From IMG/VR virus record IMGVR_UViG_3300029286_000093, positions 1 to 43,006 of that record: a stretch of 43,006 nt of DNA; one strand, given 5' to 3'. Made by a program: the position numbers and the translations under genes. Shown here one piece after another: positions 31,767-38,111 of the stretch (position 1 is the stretch's first letter; the number at the start of each line of letters is the position of its first letter). The stretch is from a virus. The notes under the pieces were generated by a model. That model worked only from the letters and a program-made list of their open reading frames with translations. It was not told where the DNA came from and did not search any database.

Positions 31767-32724
31767 TTGTGGTGGTTTTTGAGGTATGGAATAATCTTGC
31801 CCAGCTACTAAAATGCTGAACTGTATCTTTGAATGTTCTGTTTGTGTTCTCTTCGTCTTCCATTTTTGCAAAGAAAAACTGAAGATATTGTTTGCCCAAC
31901 TCAACCGGGATTGATTCACGGCTTTGCAAATTTGTAAAAAGCGATTCTTTTTCGGTCATGGCTTTTTTTATCTGTTCCCATGTAATTTTATCAGATGGTG
32001 GTACCGGGGCATTGGGTTCAGGTAATAATTTTTGCGCAAAAATTTCACGCAATTTTTTTCGCAAAATTTTACATTCAGGAAATTGTAATTCAAACTCTGC
32101 AAGTTTTTCTTCGTAAAATTCTAAAACTGTAAAATCGTAAGGTGGCGTGGCGAGGGCTTTTTCAACCTGAGCGCAAAAATTTGAAATTTTTGCGTTTCTT
32201 TTCTTTTCTTCCTTTTCTTCCTTTTCTTCCTTTTCTTCCTTTTCTTTATGTACCGTTAAAAGGTCATTAATGTTACATTTATAATCATTTAGTTGTATTT
32301 CTGTATCATTATCATTAACAAAAATAACTTTTGAACCTAAATTACTCAGCGAAATAAGCCGATATTTTTCTTTTATCTCATTGCGATCACGCCTTTCTGT
32401 AATTTTAAAATACCTTTTCTGTATTCCATTGCTGGTTAATATGTTATGTTTTTCATACATTTCTTTATTTAAAAGATCAGTTTCAAACAGTGTAATTAAT
32501 ACCTGTTGAATTGTATATATGTCAACATGTATTTTATTAGCAAATCTTTTTTGTTGCATTAATGACCAATCAATATAATAACTGTTTGCATAAATTGACA
32601 TTAATAATTTAGTCCACACGTACCAGCCGGTAACAGGGTGTTCTGCTTCTAAAAATTCAATTTTGTCATCTTGACTGATTTCGATTGGTACATAGTCTAA
32701 GCCTTGTTTATAGTTGCGTCCCAT
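31696..32724 (-). CDS. DUF4373 (Lin1244-type) replication initiator
   Basis: A 342-residue protein. The N-terminal part (MGRNYKQGLDYVPIEISQDD, HPVTGWYVWTKLLMSIYANSYYIDW, LLNKEMYEKHNILTSNGIQKRY) is a clear DUF4373 winged-helix region, known from phage and plasmid initiators of Bacteroidota. A Lys/Glu tract encoded by 9-bp DNA repeats (about 160-178) links it to a DnaD-like C-terminal half. AT-rich palindromes inside the gene (32027-32044, 32172-32194) could be the origin. Confidence 0.8.
   Translation of the reverse strand: MGRNYKQGLDYVPIEISQDDKIEFLEAEHPVTGWYVWTKLLMSIYANSYYIDWSLMQQKRFANKIHVDIYTIQQVLITLFETDLLNKEMYEKHNILTSNGIQKRYFKITERRDRNEIKEKYRLISLSNLGSKVIFVNDNDTEIQLNDYKCNINDLLTVHKEKEEKEEKEEKEEKKRNAKISNFCAQVEKALATPPYDFTVLEFYEEKLAEFELQFPECKILRKKLREIFAQKLLPEPNAPVPPSDKITWEQIKKAMTEKESLFTNLQSRESIPVELGKQYLQFFFAKMEDEENTNRTFKDTVQHFSSWARLFHTSKTTTNEKRTRIPITGHAPANGYGLENL
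32027..32044. repeat. Palindrome in the initiator gene, possible origin element
   Basis: The perfect 18-bp palindrome AATTTTTGCGCAAAAATT is followed by the related segments CACGCAATTTTTTTCGCAAAA. The GCGCAAAAATTT core recurs at 32171-32182. Repeated AT-rich palindromes inside an initiator gene are typical of phage origins. Confidence 0.4.
32172..32194. repeat. 23-bp palindrome in the initiator gene
   Basis: The left half CGCAAAAATTT and its exact complement AAATTTTTGCG flank a single central G at 32183. It shares its arms with the 32027-32044 palindrome and lies beside the purine-rich 9-bp repeats (32195-32246). Confidence 0.5.
32195..32246. repeat. 9-bp tandem repeat encoding a Lys/Glu tract
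   Basis: About four and a half copies of TTCCTTTTC on the plus strand encode repeating KEE on the minus strand. Because the unit is a multiple of three, changes in copy number keep the frame and alter only linker length of the initiator. Confidence 0.7.
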
Positions 32725-32920
32725 AGTTGTATTGAGTTAAACGGTTGACAATCATTAATAACATCAGAAAAAATGCGGTTGAGCATTTTAGCTGATACCT
32801 TATATTTTGTTGCATGCACTGCATACAATGAGAAAGGCAACTTTTTGTGCTGCCGGGTTCAGGTTTGCGTGTTTTACGGCAAATGTTGCATACGATACGG
32901 AGGGCATTTTTATGGTTCAT
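32708..32920 (-). CDS. Cys-rich 70-aa protein, possible zinc-binding
   Basis: It starts two bases after the stop of the 163-aa gene. The N-terminal half has CNIC (11-14) and CLSHCMQC (29-36), possibly a zinc site. It overlaps the initiator gene by 17 bp. Its C-terminal part is encoded across one arm of the 33-bp inverted repeat (32769-32801), so that end may have been added secondarily. Confidence 0.4.
   Translation of the reverse strand: MNHKNALRIVCNICRKTRKPEPGSTKSCLSHCMQCMQQNIRYQLKCSTAFFLMLLMIVNRLTQYNYGTQL
32769..32801 (+). repeat. 33-bp inverted repeat, arm 1
   Basis: Exact reverse complement of 33498-33530 (core AATGCGGTTGAGCATTTTAG). The two arms enclose 32802-33497, which holds the complete 163-aa gene and the start of the 70-aa gene. 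Confidence 0.85.
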
Positions 32921-32922
32921 GG

Positions 32923-33414
32923 TTACAGGTTTTGTGCTGCTTCGGCAACTATTTTCTTTACTGGATGCTTGCGGTTCATGTGCATATTAATGCACCTGTT
33001 GGCCTCAAATCGTGTAACTGCATCTTGTACCTCATTCAGCCATTTATCGGTTATGTTGTAGCTTATATCGTTGGCATAGCGCAGCAATGTTACCGAACTA
33101 ACCAGATTAGGCCACAACTGATCACGTGGTATGTTCAGTTTGAACATGGCTGATAACTGATCGGCTGGCATAATGTAATAGCATGAAACAAGTATTGGTC
33201 CGCTTGACTTGCTTTGGTAAATTTCTTTACCGTATCTTACATTAATGCCTTTTTTGTGAATGAGGTCTAAAACCCTTCGGGGTAAAGAACTGTTGCCAAT
33301 TTCAAGGATTTTGGGAGATTCAGTTGTGTTAATGTGCTTACCGGCAAGCAGCCAGTGCATCAGTTTTCGGGTTTGGCCTACTTTATCTTCGGCCACTTCA
33401 GTTTGTGCATTCAT
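32923..33414 (-). CDS. 163-aa protein with HTH-like N-terminus
   Basis: The N-terminal part (LMHWLLAGKHINTTESPKIL...SLPRRVLDLIHKKGI) resembles the small winged HTH domain of phage proteins in which a Gly-Lys-x-Ile-Thr start is followed by a recognition helix. The remaining part is helical and ends in a basic segment. It carries the CACCCCAAAACTCACTACAC leader before ATG. It lies wholly inside the 33-bp inverted repeat pair. Function unknown; DNA binding likely. Confidence 0.6.
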   Translation of the reverse strand: MNAQTEVAEDKVGQTRKLMHWLLAGKHINTTESPKILEIGNSSLPRRVLDLIHKKGINVRYGKEIYQSKSSGPILVSCYYIMPADQLSAMFKLNIPRDQLWPNLVSSVTLLRYANDISYNITDKWLNEVQDAVTRFEANRCINMHMNRKHPVKKIVAEAAQNL

Positions 33415-33497
33415 GTGTAGTGAGTTTTGGGGTGATTAAAAGTTTAAATATTGTTCTTAAAAGGGTTAAGTAATTCAGCAACATCTTTTTTTATGTC

Positions 33498-33530
33498 AAG
33501 GTATCAGCTAAAATGCTCAACCGCATTTTT
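33498..33530 (-). repeat. 33-bp inverted repeat, arm 2
   Basis: Exact inverted copy of 32769-32801. This arm also forms the right side of an attC-like hairpin (33500-33553) after the YopX gene, so it is probably the source copy. Confidence 0.85.
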
Positions 33531-33553
33531 AGTGTATTTAGTTTAGCGATACC
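33500..33553 (-). other. attC-like hairpin after the YopX gene
   Basis: On the minus strand GGTATCGCTAAA pairs with TTTAGCTGATACC with one unpaired T, closing a loop of about 29 nt. It begins 13 bp after the YopX stop codon, next to GCCGATAAC. A bulged long hairpin directly after a cassette-like gene is the attC layout, but the canonical GTTRRRY box is not clear. Confidence 0.35.
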
Positions 33554-33566
33554 GTTATCGGCAACC

Positions 33567-33950
33567 TTAGTCCGCAACATTACCGACAATTTCAAAGTCA
33601 TTAATTTGGTCTTGAAAAAAGAAATTCCCATCACATCTATGGCATGATATATATTGTTCTTTTGTTTCGACTTCAATTCCAGCAAATTCAAATCCATTAC
33701 ACTCGTCACACCATGCAATGCAATTTCCATCAGCATCATAATCGCCTTCAAAAATCTTTTTACCGTTTTTATCCTTTTGGTTTATAAATTGGCTTAATGA
33801 ATTTGGAACAACGCCAATCCATTTATTTTCGTCAATTTCCATAAACACATCGTCTTTTTTGCGTTTAATCGTACCTTTTGCAATGGTCATGCTTTCGACC
33901 CATTCACCAGTATTAGCTGATTTCCCTTTAAATAATATTTCTCTTTTCAT
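33567..33950 (-). CDS. YopX-family protein, 127 aa
   Basis: The start MKREILFKGKSANTGEWVES and the motif INQKDKNGKKIFEGD (about 53-67) are diagnostic of the YopX family found in phages and prophages. The C-terminal part has WCDECNGFEF and CHRCDGNF, two CxxC pairs that may bind zinc. Function of the family is unknown. The gene stands apart from its neighbours, bounded by attC-like hairpins on both sides, as in a mobile cassette. Confidence 0.8.
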   Translation of the reverse strand: MKREILFKGKSANTGEWVESMTIAKGTIKRKKDDVFMEIDENKWIGVVPNSLSQFINQKDKNGKKIFEGDYDADGNCIAWCDECNGFEFAGIEVETKEQYISCHRCDGNFFFQDQINDFEIVGNVAD

Positions 33951-33987
33951 TTATTTGATATTTAATAATTTAATAATAAAAGGCAGC

Positions 33988-34085
33988 CGATAACACGCAA
34001 TATAAAAAATTGGCTATCAAACTGCTGTGGTAAACTGAAAGTGACTGCAAAGCCAACTTTTCATATTGCCAACGTTAGCAACAAG
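33988..34085 (-). other. attC-like imperfect hairpin upstream of the YopX gene
   Basis: Segments 33998-34015 and 34051-34068 are inverted with 16 of 18 matches (CAATATRAAAARTTGGCT). Outside them TAAC occurs on each side (CGATAACACG and the complement of CGTTAGC) with a small offset, and the loop is about 35 nt. This is the overall plan of an integron attC site. No integron integrase is visible here. Confidence 0.4.
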
Positions 34086-34293
34086 CACTACCGATTGGCA
34101 GCATTTTAGGCAAATTGTAAGGTTTTAATAAAAAGAATATGGTGTATTCAGTGGCTTGTACGGCTAACTGATCGAGTAAGATTTTTCTGTACAATTGTAC
34201 AGAGGTTGTTAAAACAACTTTATTCAGCATTACAGGTGTTGTATCTGATTGGTTGTTATTTATTAACAGGTAGTGAATTATGAGTGTGTACAT
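34075..34293 (-). CDS. Possible 72-aa protein
   Basis: An open frame that overlaps the truncated methylase and runs into the attC-like hairpin. It has no recognised domain and atypical composition. It may be only a by-product of the insertion that broke the methylase. It is the main candidate in the otherwise gene-poor stretch 33951-34277. Confidence 0.2.
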   Translation of the reverse strand: MYTLIIHYLLINNNQSDTTPVMLNKVVLTTSVQLYRKILLDQLAVQATEYTIFFLLKPYNLPKMLPIGSACC

Positions 34294-34433
34294 TTTTCGT
34301 AATCAATAATGGTAAGTGCTATTTGCTCAAAAATTTGCGGCACTATTTCGCATTGAAAAATAATTTTCCAATCAAAAAGTTCTGCGAAAATATCGGGACC
34401 ACCAATGCCTGTAAACAGGCTGGCATAGTTCAT
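34278..34433 (-). pseudogene. Truncated C5-cytosine DNA methyltransferase (N-terminus only)
   Basis: A 51-codon frame beginning MNYASLFTGIGGPDIFAELF and continuing DWKIIFQCEIVPQIFEQI. These are motifs I and II of Dcm-type cytosine methylases (S-adenosylmethionine binding). All later motifs, including the catalytic PC motif, are missing; the frame ends at TAA after unrelated residues. The ATG lies 2 bp after the stop of the 141-aa gene, the normal operon position, so a former full gene was cut by the cassette-like DNA downstream. Confidence 0.75.
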
Positions 34434-34435
34434 AA

Positions 34436-34861
34436 TTACACAATCAGAAATGTTTGTGCATTGTGAGCAAAACCAGCAGGTATCCAGCCAAAAACATCAA
34501 TTTTTAGTGATAGCAGGTATATAAATTGTTTGGGATTGCAACAATCAATTGTGAAGAAGCCAGCCCAAGTGCCAATGTTCTGAGTTTTGTACTTATACCG
34601 AAATCCGGTTGTACCAATGTATTCAATTAGTTCTACATTCCTGTTGGTAACAGGACTTGCTAACTGAATGAGTTTTTCAATTTCGGGTTTTAAAAGCTCA
34701 GTTATGGGGTTCAGTATTGGTACAATGGTGGCTTCACCAAGTTCCATAAGCCTGATGGCATTGAAAGTAATTGGATAAACTTTGCGGCCAGCCGTTTTGT
34801 GCGTTATCTCTGCCGGGCAATCAAGATAGCACGATAATGTTTTGTTATTTACCGGTACCAT
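34436..34861 (-). CDS. 141-aa protein, unknown
   Basis: Unrecognised. It begins MVPVNNKTLSCYLDCPAEIT, has a central helical part (LMELGEATIVPILNPITELL) and an aromatic C-terminal half (WAGFFTIDCC). It follows the clamp-like gene by 4 bp and was followed directly by the methylase now truncated. It probably belongs to DNA metabolism, by position. Confidence 0.6.
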   Translation of the reverse strand: MVPVNNKTLSCYLDCPAEITHKTAGRKVYPITFNAIRLMELGEATIVPILNPITELLKPEIEKLIQLASPVTNRNVELIEYIGTTGFRYKYKTQNIGTWAGFFTIDCCNPKQFIYLLSLKIDVFGWIPAGFAHNAQTFLIV

Positions 34862-34865
34862 TGCC

Positions 34866-35462
34866 TTATAGTTTTACAGGATAATTGTAAATCATTGAGG
34901 GCATAAGTATGGCTACCTGTTCGGTAATGGTATGTTCCATATCAGTAACTATTACTGCTTTTGTGCAACTACTGAAATTGAAAACCAAATGATTTGAATA
35001 CAGCATTACCTTTAATAAGGTTCTGATAAGTGCAGGTGCAATACCTATCTGATTATAATTATTAACTGACTGGTTGTTGAAATTGCTGATTGAACCTGTA
35101 ATTATTTCATCAATTTTGCTGAAGAGGCTAACCTGTGCGCCTGAAATTAAATCGCCTGTAATATCATCAACGGCATAAGGAAATTTTACTTTGCCAAAGG
35201 GTGTAAAGGCCAAGATGTGATCGGGTTCAAATATGCAATTGTATTTGAGCAATTGCACCATAATGCCACGATGGATAAATTTACCGTCAAGGCTTCCTTC
35301 ATCAAGGTTATGAATGCTTAATTTTTGCCGGATTAAAATTTTTGCATCGGTGGCATACAAGAATCCGTTTTTAAAGGCCACAAGTTCCATTGCTGGCCTT
35401 AATTCATCGGTACCACAGGCTAAATGTACCGGAGTTGTGAATGTGTTTAATTTTTGTTTCAT
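34866..35462 (-). CDS. Sliding-clamp-like protein, 198 aa
   Basis: The N-terminal part ELRPAMELVAFKNGFLYATDAKILIRQK resembles the opening of DNA polymerase III beta subunit domains (described as residues 20-47), and the C-terminal VIVTDMEHTITEQVAILMP resembles the end of the clamp, where an MP motif closes the chain. At 198 residues it is about half of a bacterial beta clamp. It may be a compact viral processivity factor or a beta-clamp decoy. It carries the CCCTAAAACTCACCAC leader before ATG. Confidence 0.5.
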   Translation of the reverse strand: MKQKLNTFTTPVHLACGTDELRPAMELVAFKNGFLYATDAKILIRQKLSIHNLDEGSLDGKFIHRGIMVQLLKYNCIFEPDHILAFTPFGKVKFPYAVDDITGDLISGAQVSLFSKIDEIITGSISNFNNQSVNNYNQIGIAPALIRTLLKVMLYSNHLVFNFSSCTKAVIVTDMEHTITEQVAILMPSMIYNYPVKL

Positions 35463-35489
35463 GTGGTGAGTTTTAGGGTAATTAGAGTT

Positions 35490-35570
35490 TTATTTTTTTG
35501 GTTTTCCCTGTTTTTTAGGTTTAGGGTATTTTTCAGGCTGGTACCTGTTATCTTTATACGTTTTTCCCAT
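35490..35570 (-). CDS. Very basic 26-aa peptide
   Basis: A frame MGKTYKDNRYQPEKYPKPKK... ending KPKK, nearly half Lys/Arg. It overlaps the end of the 110-aa gene by 17 bp and fills the gap before the clamp-like gene. Composition suggests nucleic-acid binding. Size makes it uncertain. Confidence 0.4.
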   Translation of the reverse strand: MGKTYKDNRYQPEKYPKPKKQGKPKK

Positions 35571-35886
35571 GATTTTGAAAAACTTTGCTCATTTTTTTAA
35601 CAAATTTTCGTTTAGCATTTTCTGCATTGAGGGCACTTTCATAATGAAAGTATGGTTTGATTAGAACCTTGCGTGTTGTGCTGATATTTTTGTTTTGTGC
35701 ATCAACAAAATTTACGGCCACCTTTTCAAACTCAGCCGGTGTACACTCAAGTGTTTTTACATTAATTTGAAACAGTGTATGCCCACGGTGAGGGCTAATT
35801 GTACCGATGTGAACCTGTTGCTTTTCAATTTGCTTATTGGCATGAACTTCGGTAGCATCAGCATCAATTTTCTGAATTTCTTTCAT
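35554..35886 (-). CDS. 110-aa phage-type protein (HRGHTLFQIN family)
   Basis: It contains VHIGTISPHRGHTLFQIN (about 26-43), a segment I associate with small conserved proteins of Bacteroidota phages, and a basic C-terminus with FHYESALNAENAKRKFVKKM. Function unknown. It is coupled to the 77-aa gene by a 4-bp overlap. Confidence 0.65.
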   Translation of the reverse strand: MKEIQKIDADATEVHANKQIEKQQVHIGTISPHRGHTLFQINVKTLECTPAEFEKVAVNFVDAQNKNISTTRKVLIKPYFHYESALNAENAKRKFVKKMSKVFQNHGKNV

Positions 35887-36116
35887 CGCATTAAGAAGTT
35901 AAGAAGTTTGCTGAAGAAGGATAATTTCTGCTTTCCGCACTCAGTTGTAATAACTGCATACTTTTGGTCTGGCTTAGGTAAGCGGGGCAGTTGCTTCCAT
36001 ACCCTGAACGGAATATTTTTGCACAGTCCGGCAAATACTACATCACGCTTGGTTTTGTACAACTCAATGTCATGTTGTGTTAGTGAGGTGTAATAAGATG
36101 GGATAAGTTGTTTCAT
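35883..36116 (-). CDS. 77-aa protein, unknown
   Basis: It starts MKQLIPSYYTSLTQHDIEL and is basic in the centre (KNIPFRVWKQLPRLPK). No domain is recognised. The ATG overlaps the stop of the upstream two-helix membrane gene, and its stop overlaps the start of the 110-aa gene. Confidence 0.6.
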   Translation of the reverse strand: MKQLIPSYYTSLTQHDIELYKTKRDVVFAGLCKNIPFRVWKQLPRLPKPDQKYAVITTECGKQKLSFFSKLLNFLMR

Positions 36117-36289
36117 TTTAAATGAATTTTAATGGCAAAAAAGCAAACAACCCCATATAATGCTATTAATAAAATGTCTAACAGCACTTTGTATATTTTT
36201 TTGGTATCAGATGTAATGTACCATAAATTAAATATAACTGCTACAAAACAACCAATTATAAGTATGGTTAAAAATATGAGTGGTGACAT
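36113..36289 (-). CDS. Two-helix membrane protein, 58 aa
   Basis: Frame MSPLIFLTILIIGCFVAVIF...HLK has two clear membrane helices (about 3-23 and 35-54) with a short charged loop. It is coupled to the 77-aa gene by an ATGA overlap. The gene begins just after a hairpin terminator at 36304-36329. Role unknown; similar small membrane proteins are common in phage early regions. Confidence 0.6.
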   Translation of the reverse strand: MSPLIFLTILIIGCFVAVIFNLWYITSDTKKIYKVLLDILLIALYGVVCFFAIKIHLK

Positions 36290-36303
36290 AATTAGGTATT
36301 TAA

Positions 36304-36329
36304 AAGCAAGGGGTGTTATCCCCTTGCTT
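36304..36329 (-). terminator. Hairpin terminator
   Basis: A perfect 10-bp stem, AAGCAAGGGG/CCCCTTGCTT, with a 6-nt loop and a T-rich minus-strand tail. It separates the 88-aa gene from the membrane gene. Confidence 0.8.
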
Positions 36330-36348
36330 GTGCCTGGTGAATGTGGAG

Positions 36349-36615
36349 TTACTTTTCGGGATTTTCTTCGGGAGTTTCAGCCGGAGCTTTCACTGGTTCT
36401 TCAGCGTGTTCCGGTTTGATGAATGAATTAATAAGTTCGATCAATGAATCAATTACGATTTCCGGCATTCGTAGTGCAACTCCATCGAAGTTCTTTCTTT
36501 CTTTCTTTTCGGTGTTTTCGCCCTGAAAAATTTTATCAAGGTTGATTTTTGATCGCAGGTTTGCAACCTTTTTTCCGTCTTTTGTTACAATAACGGCTTT
36601 AATTTTTAAATACAT
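36349..36615 (-). CDS. 88-aa protein with acidic tail
   Basis: A mixed N-terminal part (MYLKIKAVIVTKDGKKVANL) is followed by a helix (IVIDSLIELINSFI) and a Pro/Glu-rich C-terminus. It stands between two hairpin terminators and so forms its own short transcription unit. It carries the CCCTAAAACCACCACA leader before ATG. Function unknown. Confidence 0.6.
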   Translation of the reverse strand: MYLKIKAVIVTKDGKKVANLRSKINLDKIFQGENTEKKERKNFDGVALRMPEIVIDSLIELINSFIKPEHAEEPVKAPAETPEENPEK

Positions 36616-36652
36616 TGTGGTGGTTTTAGGGTAAATAATTAAGTTTTGAAAA

Positions 36653-36683
36653 AACAGGGTGTTACTGTGCTTCGCACCCTGTT
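36653..36683 (-). terminator. Hairpin terminator
   Basis: The 9-bp stem AACAGGGTG/CACCCTGTT has a smaller GTGC-GAA-GCAC hairpin inside and is followed by a T-run on the minus strand. It lies downstream of the 30-codon CSLAA frame and upstream of the 88-aa gene. Confidence 0.65.
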
Positions 36684-36691
36684 AGTCGGGT

Positions 36692-36784
36692 TTATGCAGC
36701 TAAGCTACACTCCCTGTTGAATTGAATTGATTTGCCATTTGGCTTGTAAGAATTAGGTTTTCCTGAAAAAATAACGTTCAGCAC
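36692..36784 (-). CDS. Possible 30-aa peptide ending CSLAA
   Basis: An open frame with GTG start (VLNVIFSGKPNSYKPNGKSI...), ending ECSLAA. The 270-bp gap it lies in has no other gene and is bounded by terminators, so this transcript might be a small mRNA or a structured RNA. The LAA ending resembles a protease tag, but no tRNA-like part is present. Low certainty. Confidence 0.25.
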   Translation of the reverse strand: MLNVIFSGKPNSYKPNGKSIQFNRECSLAA

Positions 36785-36847
36785 AACCTGTATCGGAACA
36801 ATTATAATCTATCTTTAATGCCCTGTGGGGCTTACTAATCTAAAAAA

Positions 36848-36875
36848 ACCAGACATGCCTCCCGGTTAGTCTGGT
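36848..36875 (-). terminator. Hairpin terminator after the 127-aa gene
   Basis: The 7-bp stem ACCAGAC/GTCTGGT has a 14-nt loop and is followed by a seven-T run on the minus strand. It is 10 bp past the stop of the 36886-37269 gene. Confidence 0.7.
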
Positions 36876-36885
36876 AAAACAATAA

Positions 36886-37269
36886 TTAAACAAAACTTGA
36901 ATCACTAATTTCACTTTCACTAACGATTTCTTCTATCATTTGCTGTGTTAGCAAAGATTGCTGGAGTTGAGCCTTAACGTTTTCAACGTGTGCCAGCAAC
37001 ACGTTTTTATTTATTTGGCAGTTGATTAGCCTTTGTTTTGCATCAAAGGTGATGCGGATAAGGCCATTGCGTGTATCGTTCTCAATGTAGCCAAATGAGG
37101 CAATCCATTGCGTTAATTGTGCCAGATCGGGGTAAGAAGATTCAGGCACATGAGCCGTGAATAGTTTCTCAAATTCAGTTGGTTTGTGCCACGTGGGCAA
37201 TGCTTTTGCGACAAGATCACAAATTTCTCGTAGTTCGGCATTCTGTTTTGTTAGTTCATGCTTCATCAT
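36886..37269 (-). CDS. 127-aa helical protein, unknown
   Basis: Starts MMKHELTKQNAELREI; the start is chosen because the leader CACCCCAAAAATTCACCACC lies directly before it. It is helical, with a central part (LAQLTQWIASFGYIENDTRN) like a winged-helix fragment and a Gln/Ser-rich end. Function unknown; it ends a short operon of regulators. Confidence 0.55.
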   Translation of the reverse strand: MMKHELTKQNAELREICDLVAKALPTWHKPTEFEKLFTAHVPESSYPDLAQLTQWIASFGYIENDTRNGLIRITFDAKQRLINCQINKNVLLAHVENVKAQLQQSLLTQQMIEEIVSESEISDSSFV

Positions 37270-37292
37270 AGGTGGTGAATTTTTGGGGTGTG

Positions 37293-37553
37293 TTACAAAA
37301 TATTTTTCTTGTGATTGCATTGAAGGCACAGACCTTTATCAGCCAAATACTGAATTTCACTTACGTGCTGGCCGCAAACTTCACATTCGTATAAGGTTTG
37401 AGCTTTGGACATTGCATTTAGCAGCCTATCGAATGACCAAATAACCAGCAGCCCTAAAGTTACGCCAATGGCCATTGCTGGTTCAGTAAAAATCCACACA
37501 CCTGCGATAATGAGTGTAGATATGATTCTTAGGATTTTTTGATGTTTTGACAT
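37293..37553 (-). CDS. Membrane protein with zinc-ribbon-like C-terminus, 86 aa
   Basis: Two hydrophobic segments (about 9-22 and 27-42) are followed by CEVCGQHVSEIQ...CLQC, a CxxC-x18-CxxC pattern typical of a small zinc ribbon. It overlaps the excisionase-like gene by 25 bp and carries a CCCCTTAAAACCACAAA leader before ATG. Role unknown. Confidence 0.65.
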   Translation of the reverse strand: MSKHQKILRIISTLIIAGVWIFTEPAMAIGVTLGLLVIWSFDRLLNAMSKAQTLYECEVCGQHVSEIQYLADKGLCLQCNHKKNIL

Positions 37554-37750
37554 TTTGTGGTTTTAAGGGGGTTTAAAATTGTTTTGGGGTGTGATTCGGC
37601 AAAGGTTATCAAATCTGAATGTTTGATAATTACTTCTTTGCCAGGTTTGTATGCCTTTAGGGTTCCTTTCTTTATGTTTCTATCAATGTGCCTCATACTC
37701 ACGTGAATAAGGTTAGCTGCTTCATGTTTTGTTAAGTATATTGTACTCAT
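37529..37750 (-). CDS. Excisionase-type HTH (MerR-like) protein, 73 aa
   Basis: The sequence TKHEAANLIHVSMRHIDRNIKKGTLKAYKPG matches the HTH_17/excisionase family (helix-turn-helix followed by a wing, residues about 7-37). It would bind DNA as a transcription or recombination factor. No integrase is present in the window, so a regulatory role is more likely than prophage excision. Confidence 0.78.
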   Translation of the reverse strand: MSTIYLTKHEAANLIHVSMRHIDRNIKKGTLKAYKPGKEVIIKHSDLITFAESHPKTILNPLKTTKCQNIKKS

Positions 37751-37786
37751 TGTATAGAAAAATGTATAAATAGTATCTTTTATTTG

Positions 37787-38107
37787 CTATTTAGGTATGT
37801 TTTTTGTATATTTGCCCGCTGAAATCCCTCCCTGTGGTGAATCCTTATAGGTTCGTTGTGGTGACATTCCTGGGGTAGATTCACGCAGGGGGGTTTCTTC
37901 AAGGAGGTCTGTTATGACAGTATCTATACCAATACTTTTCAAATACTCAACCACTATCCCTGCATTTCGCAGGGTTATATCGCTTGTCCCTTTTCGGTAT
38001 TTATCAAAGGTTCCTCTTGTAACATTCAACAGAGAAGGCAATGCCTTCATTGCTTTGCGGTACCTTGTTACATCAAGGTTATTTAATACATTATTAAGTT
38101 TTGCCAT
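37787..38107 (-). CDS. Cro-like DNA-binding regulator, 106 aa
   Basis: The first 70 residues (YRKAMKALPSLLNVTRGTFDKYRKGTSDITLRNAG in part) are helical and fit a small HTH regulator; the C-terminus is polar. It is transcribed divergently from the XRE repressor across a 108-bp gap with three TGTACACT sites, the usual cro/repressor arrangement. Confidence 0.6.
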   Translation of the reverse strand: MAKLNNVLNNLDVTRYRKAMKALPSLLNVTRGTFDKYRKGTSDITLRNAGIVVEYLKSIGIDTVITDLLEETPLRESTPGMSPQRTYKDSPQGGISAGKYTKNIPK

Positions 38108-38111
38108 GTGG

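Noticed and set aside
32769-33530. Insertion sequence with terminal inverted repeats
   Set aside because: The enclosed proteins show no transposase motif and no target-site duplication is visible at the outer edges.
36640-36784. tmRNA-like gene because of the SLAA-TAA ending
   Set aside because: No tRNA-like acceptor or T-arm (GTTCRA) is present on either side, and the downstream hairpin is a normal terminator.
37529-37750. Excisionase of an integrated prophage
   Set aside because: No tyrosine or serine integrase and no att site flanking a tRNA is visible, so the HTH protein is kept as a regulator.
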